Notes: generated by a model from the letters alone, not told the origin. A stretch of 47,675 nt of DNA from Candidatus Hinthialibacter antarcticus (GCA_030765645.1 JAVCCE010000030.1:1-47675), one strand, 5' to 3'; positions 1-9,403 are shown, numbered from the stretch's first letter. Numbers and translations: made by a program.

Positions 1-124
1 ACAGCAAGGACAGCAAGGACAGCAAGGACAGCAAGGACAGCAAGGACAGCAAGGACAGCAAGGACAGCAAGGACAGCAAGGACAGCAAGGACAGCAAGGA
101 CAGCAAGGACAGCAAGGACAGCAA
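1..124 (+). repeat. Perfect 9-bp tandem repeat encoding (Gln-Gln-Gly)n
   Basis: The 9-bp unit ACAGCAAGG is repeated 13 times without a single mismatch, plus a partial copy, and runs off the left edge of the window. Each unit encodes Gln-Gln-Gly in the frame of the surrounding gene. The lack of any synonymous variation points to recent slippage expansion. Confidence 0.95.
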
Positions 125-556
125 TTCGGCGGCGGGGGCAGCCCCGGCGGCAACCGTTCGTTCGCGCAGGTTCCCGGCGACATTCGAACCCGTGAAGGGA
201 TGCAGCGTTTCCTCGACGGCGAAGGCGGCGAATTAGATACGTTGCGCAACGCCGAGCAGTTTCTGCCCGGCGATAGTCCGTTTCGGGAGCCGCTAACGCG
301 GGTGCGCGAACAAGCCCAAGAGTTTCGCCGCAGCGGAGAGTATGGCGAGCGCGCGCCTATTTATGAAATGTATCTGGAGAACGTCGCCGAGCCGCTGGTT
401 GAAACCGCACAACGATTAGAAAGCGAAATTCAACGCTTGCTGAAGCAAAAGGAATTTGCGTTGACGGATGAAGGCGATGTTCCGCTGCAATATCAGAAAA
501 AAGTGTCAGAGTATTTTAAAGCCTTGAGTGAATCAGAATCGGCGGATGGAGAGTAA
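2..556 (+). CDS. C-terminal part of a Gln/Gly-rich protein (5' end outside window)
   Basis: The reading frame is open from the first base of the window, so the gene starts upstream and only its last 184 residues are visible. The visible part opens with about 13 perfect Gln-Gln-Gly triplets and continues into a Gly/Ser/Pro-rich stretch. It ends in a charged, probably helical domain of about 120 residues rich in Glu, Gln, Arg and Leu. An internal ATG at 200 lies in the middle of this frame and is not a natural start. The stop codon overlaps the ATG of the next gene by one base (TAATG), which argues for translational coupling with the VWA protein. Large membrane proteins with Gln/Gly-rich tails (for example DUF4175-type) occur next to VWA genes in several phyla; this identity is a guess from context. 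Coding status is secure, function unknown. Confidence 0.8.
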   Translation, partial: QQGQQGQQGQQGQQGQQGQQGQQGQQGQQGQQGQQGQQGQQFGGGGSPGGNRSFAQVPGDIRTREGMQRFLDGEGGELDTLRNAEQFLPGDSPFREPLTRVREQAQEFRRSGEYGERAPIYEMYLENVAEPLVETAQRLESEIQRLLKQKEFALTDEGDVPLQYQKKVSEYFKALSESESADGE

Positions 557-2982
557 TGCAAGAATTCTTTGAATGGCTCAGCGGAGGCCGCAGCCAGGGG
601 CTGGATTCGCTGCAATTTGACTTATCGTTTCCATTCGGATTTGGATGGGCGTTGGTCATATTGATTGCGTGCGGCGCGCTGGCGTCTTTTTTCTATTGGC
701 CCCAATTACAGCGTCAATCCAATTCGCTTCGCTATACATTGGTCGGGCTAAGGACGGCTTCCGTCCTGCTGATATTATTTTTACTGATGGATCCCTGCAT
801 CGTCGGACAGCGCATCCAGCCGGGCGAACAAACGGTGGTTTTGTTATTTGACGACTCCAAAAGTATGCAAGTGCGCGATATGGATGGGGCGTCTCGCGCC
901 GCCCGCCTGACGCAGCGTTATGCTCAAGAAAAAGAACATTTCGAAGAGCAGCTCAAGCAGCGTTTTAACGTCGCCAAATATCGGTTCGGCGCTTCGATTG
1001 ACGCAGTCGGCGACGTTAGCCAGAACCGCTTTGAGCAACCGCAGAGCGATCTGGCGCAAGCCCTGACGCGAACGCAGCAGGAAAATCAGGCCGCAAACAT
1101 TGCCGCCGTTGTCTTGTTTTCCGACGGCGCTCAGAACGCGGACGGCCCGCTTGGTCTTGAGGACGCGGCGAGCCGGATTTCTGCGCCGGTCTATGCGGTC
1201 GGTGTTGGCGAAGACGCCGAATGGAAAGACGCCCGCATCCGTTCGCTCAGCGTGAATCGGACCCATTTTGACAACAGCCCGGTCAGTCTTGCGGTGGATA
1301 TTCAAACAGAAGGCCTCGACGGCGAAACGCTCCTGCTTGAGTTGTTGGAAGACGGGCGGGTGATCCAGACAAAGACGGTTGATATTGAAACGGCATTGCA
1401 ATCAAACCAGATTGCAATTGACTTTACGCCGCAAAAAAAGGATTGGGTTGAATATCAAACCCGGATTTCGATTGAAGGACAAACGGTTGATGCGCCGCCC
1501 GGCGAAGAGAATTCTATACGTTCTGATGAGACCATTATTCAAAATAACGCGCGCTCGTTTGTGATTGATAACCGCAAGACGGAATACAAAATTTTGTTTT
1601 ATAGCGGGCGCCCCAACTGGCAGCATAAATTTGTGCGCCGGGCGTTGCTTGAAGACGAACAACTCAAAACCGCCAGTTTGATTTTAATCTCAAAAGCCGA
1701 GCGCCAGTTTGTTTTTCGCGGCGCGCGCACAACGACCACCAACCCATTGTTTGACGGTTTCGATCAAGACCAGGACAAGTACGGGCGCTATGACGAACCC
1801 ATCTTTTTGCGTTTGGGCGTCAGCAAAGATGAATTGACGAACGGGTATCCGCGCGAGGCGAAAGAACTATTTGCGTATGATCTGGTCATCTGGAACGAAG
1901 CCGATTTGGGCGACCTGAGTTTAGAGCGGCTTGAATTGACCCGTGAATTCGTCGATAAGCGCGGCGGCGCATTTCTGTTGATCGGCGGCGAAAATATATT
2001 TCGTGATGACAAACTCGCCAGCAGCCTCATCGAACCGATGCTGCCCGTTTTGGCGACGCAAATTCGCGGTGACAGTGTCAGAGACCAGGAGCGATTTTCG
2101 GTTGAAGCCACCACCGAAGGGTTTGTGTCCGGCGCGTGGACGCTCGACCCCGATAAAGATATGAACCAATTGCGGTGGAGTGAAATGCCCGCGTTGTTTC
2201 GATATCATCCATTTCAATTGACGCGGGCGGGCGCGGTGGTGATGGCGCAAGTCCAAGCGTCGGCGGATGGCGCCCGGCAAGCGCCGTTCTACGCGGTGCA
2301 ACGCTACGGCGCCGGTAAAAGCGCGGTCTTGTCGTCGCCCGAAACCTGGCCCTGGCAAATGAAAGCCGACTTGGAGGACGACTCGCATGAACAACTGTGG
2401 CGGCAGATTGTCCGTAATCTGGTCTCCAATGTTCCGCAGCCGATTGCGCTGGTATCGGTCGAAAGCGCGTATCCGGTCGAGACGCCGATTGTGTTGGACG
2501 CATTGGTGCGCGATGAACAGTTTGACGCGCGAGAAGGCGCACAGACGGATATGACAATAACGGCGCCGTCGGGGCAAGAATATGTTCTCGGCGTTGAAGA
2601 ATCGCTGGATGAGATGGGTGTGTATCAAGGCGAGTTTACGCCGACTGAGGTCGGCATGTACCGCTTGTTGATCGAAGCCTCGGCGGAAGAACCCGACGAT
2701 ATCGGAAACCGCGAGTATGCCTTTCTGGTCGAGCCGGATTTAAGCGAATTCCAAAATGCAAAATATGATCCGTCTACGTTGCAATTGGTCGCTGACCAGA
2801 CGGGCGGCGAGTTGTTGACGTTAAATCAACTGGCTGAAATCCCAAAGAAAATTCCATTCATCAATCAAGAAAAATCCGAGTGGGTCCGGCTGCATTTATG
2901 GCACAACCCGCTGTTTTACTTATTGCTGGTTGGGTTGCTGTGCGCGGAATGGTATCTGCGCCGTACGCGCGGGGAGGCGTAA
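556..2982 (+). CDS. Membrane protein with VWA domain and glutamine-amidotransferase-like region
   Basis: An 808-residue protein. It begins with two transmembrane segments (about residues 29-50 and 62-83) and has a third near the C terminus (about 785-802), leaving a large middle part outside the membrane. A von Willebrand factor A domain starts around residue 90. Its metal-ion-dependent adhesion site is intact: Asp99, Ser101 and Ser103 form the DxSxS pattern. After a beta-rich region, residues from about 343 onward (ILFYSGRPNWQHKFVRRAL) look like the class-I glutamine-amidotransferase-like fold common in this group, but I see no catalytic Cys-His pair. The start overlaps the previous stop codon, and the following gene has its ribosome binding site inside this gene, so the three form one operon. 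Proteins of this layout are often found in MoxR/Bat-type clusters. The exact role is not known. Confidence 0.85.
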   Translation: MQEFFEWLSGGRSQGLDSLQFDLSFPFGFGWALVILIACGALASFFYWPQLQRQSNSLRYTLVGLRTASVLLILFLLMDPCIVGQRIQPGEQTVVLLFDDSKSMQVRDMDGASRAARLTQRYAQEKEHFEEQLKQRFNVAKYRFGASIDAVGDVSQNRFEQPQSDLAQALTRTQQENQAANIAAVVLFSDGAQNADGPLGLEDAASRISAPVYAVGVGEDAEWKDARIRSLSVNRTHFDNSPVSLAVDIQTEGLDGETLLLELLEDGRVIQTKTVDIETALQSNQIAIDFTPQKKDWVEYQTRISIEGQTVDAPPGEENSIRSDETIIQNNARSFVIDNRKTEYKILFYSGRPNWQHKFVRRALLEDEQLKTASLILISKAERQFVFRGARTTTTNPLFDGFDQDQDKYGRYDEPIFLRLGVSKDELTNGYPREAKELFAYDLVIWNEADLGDLSLERLELTREFVDKRGGAFLLIGGENIFRDDKLASSLIEPMLPVLATQIRGDSVRDQERFSVEATTEGFVSGAWTLDPDKDMNQLRWSEMPALFRYHPFQLTRAGAVVMAQVQASADGARQAPFYAVQRYGAGKSAVLSSPETWPWQMKADLEDDSHEQLWRQIVRNLVSNVPQPIALVSVESAYPVETPIVLDALVRDEQFDAREGAQTDMTITAPSGQEYVLGVEESLDEMGVYQGEFTPTEVGMYRLLIEASAEEPDDIGNREYAFLVEPDLSEFQNAKYDPSTLQLVADQTGGELLTLNQLAEIPKKIPFINQEKSEWVRLHLWHNPLFYLLLVGLLCAEWYLRRTRGEA

Positions 2983-2983
2983 G

Positions 2984-3970
2984 ATGATGAAGCGAATTGC
3001 AACGTATGCCTTTCATATCAGTTTGATTTTTATTTGTTTGATTGATCATGCTGATGCTAATCAGGCGGCGTTGATTATTTGCGGCAGCGGCGGCGAGGCG
3101 GAATTCGAAGAACGCTTCGCAGACTGGGGCAAGCGGCTTCAAAGCGCCTTCGTTGAACAATTTGGTTTTGAACCAGACCAAGTCGCGCTTCTGACGGAGC
3201 GCCCTGAAGACCCGGGCGCTATATCCAACTTAATCAATATTGAACGTGAAATTCAGAAATTAGCGGCGCCGCAAATGAAGAGGGAGGCGGTTTGGATTTT
3301 TCTGATCGGTCACGGAAGTTTTTTTGCGCAGCAGGCGAAGTTTCATGTCCCTGGAATGGACCTGACGGCGGAGCAACTTAATGAATGGCTGCGCGAAATC
3401 AATGCGCAACATCTTGTGGTACTCAATGCGTCATCCAGCAGCGCGGGTTTTATCAATGCGCTCAGCGGGCCGGGGCGAATCATTTGCACTGCGACGAAAA
3501 GCGTCAGCGAAAAAAACGCGACCGGGTATATGCGCTTTTTTCTGGAAGGAATCGAAAGCGGCGGCGCTGACCGCAATTTTGATGAGCGAATTTCTTTTCT
3601 TGAAGCCGCGTCCCGCGCGTCAGAACTCACCCAGGCGTGGTATGACTCCGAAGGGCTTATTGCAACTGAGCATTCGCTGCTTGACGACAATGGAGACCAA
3701 CTCGGGTCGCGCTTGCCAATTGAAGCGCTTGATTCTCGAGATCAAGACGGCAATGTGGCGGCGACGCGTTTTCTGAAAGAATTTTCCTTCCCAGATGACG
3801 CGCCGAATGAATGGGTCCAAAACTATCAGGCAACAATGGCTGAAATTTTTGCATTAAAATCTCAAAAAGAGGCGTATGGCGCAGAGGCCTATTACGCGAA
3901 GCTCGAACAGCTATTCATCCACGCAGCGACAATCAACCGTCAGATACGCCAATATAAACCCTCCAATTAA
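2984..3970 (+). CDS. Secreted caspase-fold protein lacking the catalytic cysteine
   Basis: A protein of 328 residues, taking the ATG at 2984. A GGGGAGG ribosome binding site lies at 2971-2977, and this start gives a clean signal peptide ending near residue 26 (HADA|NQ). Upstream in-frame starts lie inside the preceding gene and would spoil the signal. The mature part has the peptidase C13/caspase-like fold: the His motif Gly-His-Gly at 109-111 is present, and the strand that should end in the catalytic Cys reads NASSSSAGF (148-156). The nucleophile position is therefore Ser and the protein is probably not a cysteine protease. Downstream segments (ATKS..E.N.TGYM.FFLEGI, TEHSLLDDNGD) are typical of this secreted family in planctomycete-like bacteria as I recall it. 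It is the third gene of the VWA operon. Function unknown. Confidence 0.75.
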   Translation: MMKRIATYAFHISLIFICLIDHADANQAALIICGSGGEAEFEERFADWGKRLQSAFVEQFGFEPDQVALLTERPEDPGAISNLINIEREIQKLAAPQMKREAVWIFLIGHGSFFAQQAKFHVPGMDLTAEQLNEWLREINAQHLVVLNASSSSAGFINALSGPGRIICTATKSVSEKNATGYMRFFLEGIESGGADRNFDERISFLEAASRASELTQAWYDSEGLIATEHSLLDDNGDQLGSRLPIEALDSRDQDGNVAATRFLKEFSFPDDAPNEWVQNYQATMAEIFALKSQKEAYGAEAYYAKLEQLFIHAATINRQIRQYKPSN

Positions 3971-4126
3971 ATTTAGTGATTAAATTTTTGTCGACCGATC
4001 CAGGCGCAGATAGCATGTATGTGTTATATTTTTAAAAGAGATCAAGCGATTTGTTCTTTTTGGATGAATCTTTTTTGTCTAACAGCCGTATATAGAGAGT
4101 GCGCCTATTCATTGGGGAGATGAAGA

Positions 4127-6655
4127 ATGAACCGAAAAATTACTTATTTTCTTGTTTTATTGTCGCTGTTTCTAACTTCAGCAAACGCCGACGTGGTTAT
4201 CAACGAAATTCATTACAATCCTGCGGAACCGGGTTTTGAAGCCGGGTCGTTGCAAGAATTTATTGAATTGTATAACCCGCAGTCAACGCTCATTGATCTA
4301 TCCGGCTATCAGTTTACCAATGGAATCACCTATGTGTTTCCCGATGGGACGATAATGGGTGCGAATGAATACATTGTATTAGCGCGCGATCCGGCAGACC
4401 GGTCTTGGCGCGGCAGATACTCGCCTGACTTGGGGCCGTATGAAGGGCAACTTTCAAATAGCGGCGAGCGCATTCGCTTGGAGCGACCGGATGGTACGAT
4501 TGTCGAGAATTTTGAGTACCATGATGGCCCGCCCTGGCCGAGAACTTCAGACGGCTATGGTTCTTCGTTAGAACGCATTCAATGGGACCTGCCTTCCGCA
4601 GACTTTCACAGTTGGCGGGCTTCGCTTCAGACCGACGGTACGCCGGGTGAAATCAATACCGTCGCCAATGTATTGCCTCGTCCAATGATTATTGGTCACC
4701 AGACATTCCCCGCGCATCCGACTTCTGGGGATGCGGTTGCGGTTCAGCTTCACATCGACGCCGCTGACACAATTGATTCCGCGACGTTGCAGTGGGAGGT
4801 CGCCAACCAAAGGTCTTCTGGCTCAAACCCGAACCAACCAGAATTTTTAGTGCAAGGTTTTGATCGGTTTCGATATTTTAAGGGAACGAGCGACCCTTCG
4901 CCTGGTTTGGAATGGACGCAACCAGAATTTGACGATTCTCAATGGCGCGCCAGTAACGGCGGCTATGGTTATGGCAACGTCGATTTTGTCAGTACGCAAT
5001 TGGACGACATGCGGGATTCATATACTACGGTGTATATCCGTCGGGCATTCAATGTGCAGGATGTGGATGAATTAGAAACGCTTCTACTCTATACGTTCTA
5101 CAGCGGCGGTTTTGTCTGTTACATCAATGGGACGGAGGTCGCCCGCGATAATATTGCGGGTGAGGTTCAATTCGCTTCTACCTCGTCAAGAGTGAATAAT
5201 GCAAACAATCCATCTCTCATTACCATCGAAAATGCCAATGAAGTTTTGGTTGAGGGCGAAAACACAATCGCCGTAGTCGGTCTTGCGCGGCGGTTGAATC
5301 TAACGTCTTTCTTGATTGCCGTCTTCTTGCTTGAAGGCGAGCGCCGCGAAGGCTCCGACGAGGGAAGTCATCGCATTGAAATGAACAAGATTAGTACGAG
5401 CGACGATGTCGCGATTTATGAGGCTGTCATCCCGCCGAATTTATCGCAATCGTTGGTGCGGTTTAACGCCGCGCTTTCTTTAAGCGATGGCTCGTCTTTG
5501 ATCCTGCCGCATATCACCACGCTTCGACCATTTGAATCCTACTTTGTTTATGACGGTGAAGTAGAATCAAAACTGCCGATTCTCTGGCCCTATCACGCCT
5601 CGGTTTCGCAGTTGACTGAATTTGAACGCTCCGTCACTGGTATGGTAATTCTACCGACGGACGCTGTTTCTCCCTTGGTATTTGACGGCGCACTGGTTTA
5701 TCCATCACGCGGCGGGACGAAGTTGAAATTCCTGAAGGGCGAAGAATACCGCAACGACCGTACGCTCAACATGATGCCGGAGCGGCCAACCGGCGGAACA
5801 ACAGCGGGTTCTAGTTCGCCGCACCGTGAACATCTGGGCTATTGGTTTTTCAAGCGCTTCGGCGTGCCTGCGCCGAGAGCTGAATGGCATCGTGTTATCA
5901 CTAGCGGTGAACATACCCAACAGGTAGTGTTTCAGCAAATCAACGAGCGCTTTTTAGAAATGAACGGCTTAAATCCTAATGCGGACCTATTCAAGCGAAA
6001 TTACGTTAACCCAAAGTGGGAGCCGCATACCAACAAAGAAAACGGTACGGATGCGATTGATGCGCTGGAGCGGGCAATTCGCCAACGTAATGACGACGAT
6101 TTGCGGGCCGCGATTGAAGCCAATCTGGTGGAAGAAGAATTTTTGAGCTATAGCGTCGCCTCTGTCCTCACAAGCAACTGGGACGGTTTCCACAACAATC
6201 ACTGGATGTATCTCGACCCGGATACGCAGAAGTGGCAGATGATCCCTTGGGATTTAGATAAAGCCTGGGGATTTACCGACAGCAATTCGATGTTTGTCCG
6301 TATGCCGGTTGAGTTTCCCTTAAACGGCAGTGCCCAACACGCCGGGCGCGAGCCAGGCCCGATTACCGGATGGGTCCATCGGGACGCTACTTATGATGAA
6401 GCCTATCGAAACCGCTTACAGTATGAATTGACCCATACGTTCACCGAAGAATTCATGGGGACCAAAATTAACGAAGTCAGAGACTATTTGCTCGAAGATT
6501 TAGACTTGCTTGAAAGTCATATCGGCGATTCGCGCAATGAGCGCCGCGAGCAGATCAATGACTCAACTCAAACGATCTTAGACTTTGTCCAATTGCGCCG
6601 CGACTATCTGGTTGGTGAATTAGGAACGCCGATTCAGAACTGGGATATCTATTAA
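4127..6655 (+). CDS. Secreted lamin-tail domain / CotH kinase-like protein
   Basis: An 842-residue secreted protein with a signal peptide ending near residue 21 (SANA|D). A lamin-tail domain (about 22-150) follows, recognised by INEIHYNP at its start and the ELYNP..IDLSGY pattern. The middle (about 245-420) contains a beta-sandwich resembling a carbohydrate-binding module (DDSQWRASNGGYGYG, then a YINGTEVARDN segment). The C-terminal third is CotH-kinase-like: KGEEYRNDRTLNM, then FKRFGVPAPRAEW, then SNWDGFHNNHWMY and MIPWDLDKAWGF. CotH proteins are atypical kinases that phosphorylate spore-coat or surface proteins; in non-spore-formers their substrates are mostly unknown. SD-like GGGGAG lies at 4114-4119. 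The stop codon is the last triplet of the 8-bp target duplication of the miniature element that follows. Confidence 0.85.
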   Translation: MNRKITYFLVLLSLFLTSANADVVINEIHYNPAEPGFEAGSLQEFIELYNPQSTLIDLSGYQFTNGITYVFPDGTIMGANEYIVLARDPADRSWRGRYSPDLGPYEGQLSNSGERIRLERPDGTIVENFEYHDGPPWPRTSDGYGSSLERIQWDLPSADFHSWRASLQTDGTPGEINTVANVLPRPMIIGHQTFPAHPTSGDAVAVQLHIDAADTIDSATLQWEVANQRSSGSNPNQPEFLVQGFDRFRYFKGTSDPSPGLEWTQPEFDDSQWRASNGGYGYGNVDFVSTQLDDMRDSYTTVYIRRAFNVQDVDELETLLLYTFYSGGFVCYINGTEVARDNIAGEVQFASTSSRVNNANNPSLITIENANEVLVEGENTIAVVGLARRLNLTSFLIAVFLLEGERREGSDEGSHRIEMNKISTSDDVAIYEAVIPPNLSQSLVRFNAALSLSDGSSLILPHITTLRPFESYFVYDGEVESKLPILWPYHASVSQLTEFERSVTGMVILPTDAVSPLVFDGALVYPSRGGTKLKFLKGEEYRNDRTLNMMPERPTGGTTAGSSSPHREHLGYWFFKRFGVPAPRAEWHRVITSGEHTQQVVFQQINERFLEMNGLNPNADLFKRNYVNPKWEPHTNKENGTDAIDALERAIRQRNDDDLRAAIEANLVEEEFLSYSVASVLTSNWDGFHNNHWMYLDPDTQKWQMIPWDLDKAWGFTDSNSMFVRMPVEFPLNGSAQHAGREPGPITGWVHRDATYDEAYRNRLQYELTHTFTEEFMGTKINEVRDYLLEDLDLLESHIGDSRNERREQINDSTQTILDFVQLRRDYLVGELGTPIQNWDIY

Positions 6656-6917
6656 GGTTCTTCCCGTATTTGGGTGCTTTATCACAAATTGAATTGCGTT
6701 TTTTTAACGCTTTTTCGTGAATTCTTGATCTTTCGCTGTATCAGGCATGAGTACAACTCTGCTTGCTTCAGTGCGGGCTTTCACGCCCTTATGCACAGGC
6801 GCTCCCAGAGTTCCACCCATACCTGATTGGTTTGTCAATTTTTGAAATGCCGGAGCCCGTTTCTGAATCCAAAAAATGGCCATCCATCAAGGTAGGTACT
6901 CACTTACCGGATGAACC
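6656..6917 (+). mobile_element. Miniature ISL3-type element, copy 1 (262 bp), with 8-bp target duplication
   Basis: The left end reads GGTTCTTCCCGTATTTGG and the right end, read on the other strand, GGTTCATCCGGTAAGTGAG. Both resemble ISL3-family termini. The 8 bases TCTATTAA directly flank both ends (6648-6655 and 6918-6925), the target duplication size expected for ISL3 elements. The last 45 or so bases are a decayed copy of the transposase 3' end seen intact at 47555-47600. The middle holds a palindrome with arms 6744-6761 and 6806-6823. No transposase gene is present, so this element would need a transposase in trans. A short GCGTT-T5-AACGC hairpin followed by T's at 6696-6715 could end transcription from the CotH gene. 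Confidence 0.85.
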
Positions 6918-6952
6918 TCTATTAATAAAACCGAAATGGACCGACACCCCGA

Positions 6953-6981
6953 CCGGTCCGGCGTCATAGATGCCGGGCCGG
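6953..6981 (+). other. GC-rich stem-loop
   Basis: CCGGTCCGGC at 6953-6962 pairs with GCCGGGCCGG at 6972-6981 with one wobble and a 9-base loop. There is no clear T-run after it. It may be the original 3' structure of the CotH gene, pushed away by the miniature element. Confidence 0.4.
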
Positions 6982-7060
6982 TTGCCGTTATATGGAGTAA
7001 TCTTGTATAGTTGAACGGCTGTATTCAATTGAGTGAGTTTTGATCGAATTGGAGAAGGAA

Positions 7061-9403
7061 ATGAAAAATACTGGACAAAAATTTTATGCTTTAACGCGAG
7101 CGCTGCTCGTTATTTCTGCCATCGCTTGCACGATGAATATTGTGACTGCCGGGCAGTCAAACATGCGGCTCTGGTATGAACAACCCGCAAAAGAATGGGT
7201 GGAGGCCTTGCCCGTCGGCAATGGACGCCTGGGCGCAATGGTTTTCGGCGGCGTGGAGCAAGAACGCATTCAGTTTAATGAAGACACGCTATGGAAAGGC
7301 GTTCCCCGCGATTATATCAATCCAAAAGCGTTGGAGACACTGCCGAAAGTGCGCCAGTTGTTGTTTGAAGGAAAACAACGCGAGGCGCAAGAAGTCGCCA
7401 ACGACATGATGAGCCTGCCGCTTAATCAAGAGGCTTATCAACCGTTCGGCGATGTCAATCTTACATTTCCTAAACACCAATCCGTCGAAAATTATGAGCG
7501 CGAACTCGATTTAAACACAGCAGTCGCAACCACCACCTATAAAGTGGGCGATGTGACATACAAGCGCGAAGTATTTTCGAGTTTTCCCGATCAGGCCATT
7601 GTTATTCGGCTCTCGGCTGATCAGCCAAATGCCATTGATTGTTCAATGGCCCAATCTACGCCGCATCCTTACGTCGATGTTTTGAACACCATTCAAGACG
7701 GCGCGGGATTAGTCGTATTGACTGGTCGGCTGGACGGCTACGACCATCCCCCGACAAAATCCTATAAACCAAGTTGCTTGCGCTTTGAATCACAGTTGCG
7801 CATCGAAGTAAAAGACGGAAACCTTGCGATCACAGATGAAGGCATTGATGTGGTCGGCGCGTCGGAAGTAATTTTAAAACTCTGCGCCGCGACCAGTTAT
7901 AAAAACTATCGTGACATTGGCGCCAATCCCTCCCGCCTGTGCGATGAGTATATGCGTCCTGTCGCGGAGAAGTCATTTGATGATTTAAAGCAAGCCCATG
8001 TCGCTGATTATCAAAACCTGTTCAACCGCCTTTCAATTGATCTCGGCGAGACGGATGCAGCCAAACAGCCGACCAACGAGCGCATAAAGCAATTTAGCGA
8101 ACAAGCCGACCCGCAGTTGGTCTCGCTTTATTATCAGTATGGACGTTATTTGCTCATCAGTTGCTCGCGTCCCGGCAGCCAACCCGCGACCTTACAGGGC
8201 ATCTGGAACCAGGAGTTAAATCCGCCTTGGGACAGCAAGTGGACGGTCAATATCAATACCGAAATGAACTACTGGCCCGCCGAAATGTGCAACCTTTCGG
8301 AATGCCACGAACCGTTGTTTTCAATGCTGGAAGACCTCGTCTACACCGGCGGCGCTGTTGCGCGCGAACATTACGGCGCCCGCGGTTGGGTGTTGCATCA
8401 CAACTCTGACGTTTGGCGGGGCGCGGCGCCGATCAACGCTTCCAATCACGGCATCTGGATGACGGGCGGCGCTTGGTTAAGCCAACATTTATGGTGGCGT
8501 TATGAGTTTACCCGCGATGCAGAATTTTTGCGCAATCGCGCCTACCCCATCATGCGCGGCGCGGCGCTGTTCTTTGTCGACTTTTTGATTGAAGACCCCA
8601 AAACCGGCTGGCTGATTAGTACGCCGTCTAACTCGCCTGAAAACGGTGGGCTGGTCGCGGGGCCGTCGATGGACCACCAGATTATTCGCAACCTGCTGGG
8701 CAATTGCATTCGCGCTAGCGAGATTCTGGGGACGGATGAATACTTGCGCAATACATGGAAATCCATCAAAGAAAAAATCGCGCCGAACCAGATCGGCCAA
8801 TATGGGCAGTTACAGGAATGGCTGGAAGACAAGGACAATCCCAAAGACGAACACCGCCATGTGTCGCACCTGTGGGCCTTACACCCCGGCAACGAAATCA
8901 CGCCGCTGCAAACGCCGAAATTCGCCGAGGCCTGCAAGGTAACGCTTTCGCATCGCGGAGACGGCGGCACCGGTTGGAGCAAGGCGTGGAAAGTGAATTT
9001 CTGGGCGCGGCTGCATGACGGCGACCATTCATTCAAAATGCTTTCAGAGCTGTTCACCAAAAGCACGTTGCCGAACATGTTTGATACTCATCCACCGTTC
9101 CAGATCGACGGCAACTTTGGCGGTATCTCCGGCATCACCGAAATGCTGTTGCAAAGCCATACGGGAGAGATTCACCTGTTGCCTGCGTTGCCTGGCGCGC
9201 TCGCCAGCGGTTCAATCAAAGGGCTGTGCGCGCGCGGCGGGTTTTATGTCGATCTCGATTGGAGCGACGGCGTTTTGAAATCTGCCAAGTTAACGGCGCG
9301 GGTCAACGCGTCAGGCAAAGTCCGTTATCAAGACAAGGTGGTTCCCGTTGAATTGAAAAAAGGCGAGTCGGTGACATTCGGTAACGATTTGTCGCAAGGC
9401 TAG
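7061..9403 (+). CDS. Secreted glycoside hydrolase family 95 (alpha-L-fucosidase-like)
   Basis: A 780-residue enzyme taking the ATG at 7061, which has GGAGAAGGA just before it; a TTG seven codons upstream is less likely. A signal peptide covers about residues 1-31. The family's opening signature is present (LWYEQPAKEW..ALPVGNGRLGAMVFGG), and the (alpha/alpha)6 barrel keeps the catalytic groups: Asn397 and Asn399 in NINTEMNYWP, Glu586 in LQEW as the proton donor, and Asp683 in QIDGNFGG. These match the Asn-Asn-Glu-Asp set described for Bifidobacterium AfcA. GH95 enzymes remove terminal alpha-1,2-L-fucose, and some remove alpha-L-galactose, by inversion. Length is normal for the family. A CE15 esterase and sugar-handling genes follow, suggesting work on plant or algal glycans outside the cytoplasm. 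Confidence 0.92.
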   Translation: MKNTGQKFYALTRALLVISAIACTMNIVTAGQSNMRLWYEQPAKEWVEALPVGNGRLGAMVFGGVEQERIQFNEDTLWKGVPRDYINPKALETLPKVRQLLFEGKQREAQEVANDMMSLPLNQEAYQPFGDVNLTFPKHQSVENYERELDLNTAVATTTYKVGDVTYKREVFSSFPDQAIVIRLSADQPNAIDCSMAQSTPHPYVDVLNTIQDGAGLVVLTGRLDGYDHPPTKSYKPSCLRFESQLRIEVKDGNLAITDEGIDVVGASEVILKLCAATSYKNYRDIGANPSRLCDEYMRPVAEKSFDDLKQAHVADYQNLFNRLSIDLGETDAAKQPTNERIKQFSEQADPQLVSLYYQYGRYLLISCSRPGSQPATLQGIWNQELNPPWDSKWTVNINTEMNYWPAEMCNLSECHEPLFSMLEDLVYTGGAVAREHYGARGWVLHHNSDVWRGAAPINASNHGIWMTGGAWLSQHLWWRYEFTRDAEFLRNRAYPIMRGAALFFVDFLIEDPKTGWLISTPSNSPENGGLVAGPSMDHQIIRNLLGNCIRASEILGTDEYLRNTWKSIKEKIAPNQIGQYGQLQEWLEDKDNPKDEHRHVSHLWALHPGNEITPLQTPKFAEACKVTLSHRGDGGTGWSKAWKVNFWARLHDGDHSFKMLSELFTKSTLPNMFDTHPPFQIDGNFGGISGITEMLLQSHTGEIHLLPALPGALASGSIKGLCARGGFYVDLDWSDGVLKSAKLTARVNASGKVRYQDKVVPVELKKGESVTFGNDLSQG

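Noticed and set aside
1-124. Possible CRISPR-like array
   Set aside because: The units are 9 bp and contiguous without spacers, and they are in frame in a protein gene.
1921-2628. Long minus-strand open frame (235 codons)
   Set aside because: It lies wholly inside the VWA gene; its composition (Arg/His/Gln-rich, no domain) is that of an antisense frame in GC-rich codons.
6763-6969. A 68-codon plus-strand gene
   Set aside because: It crosses the right half and target duplication of the first miniature element and shows no protein character.
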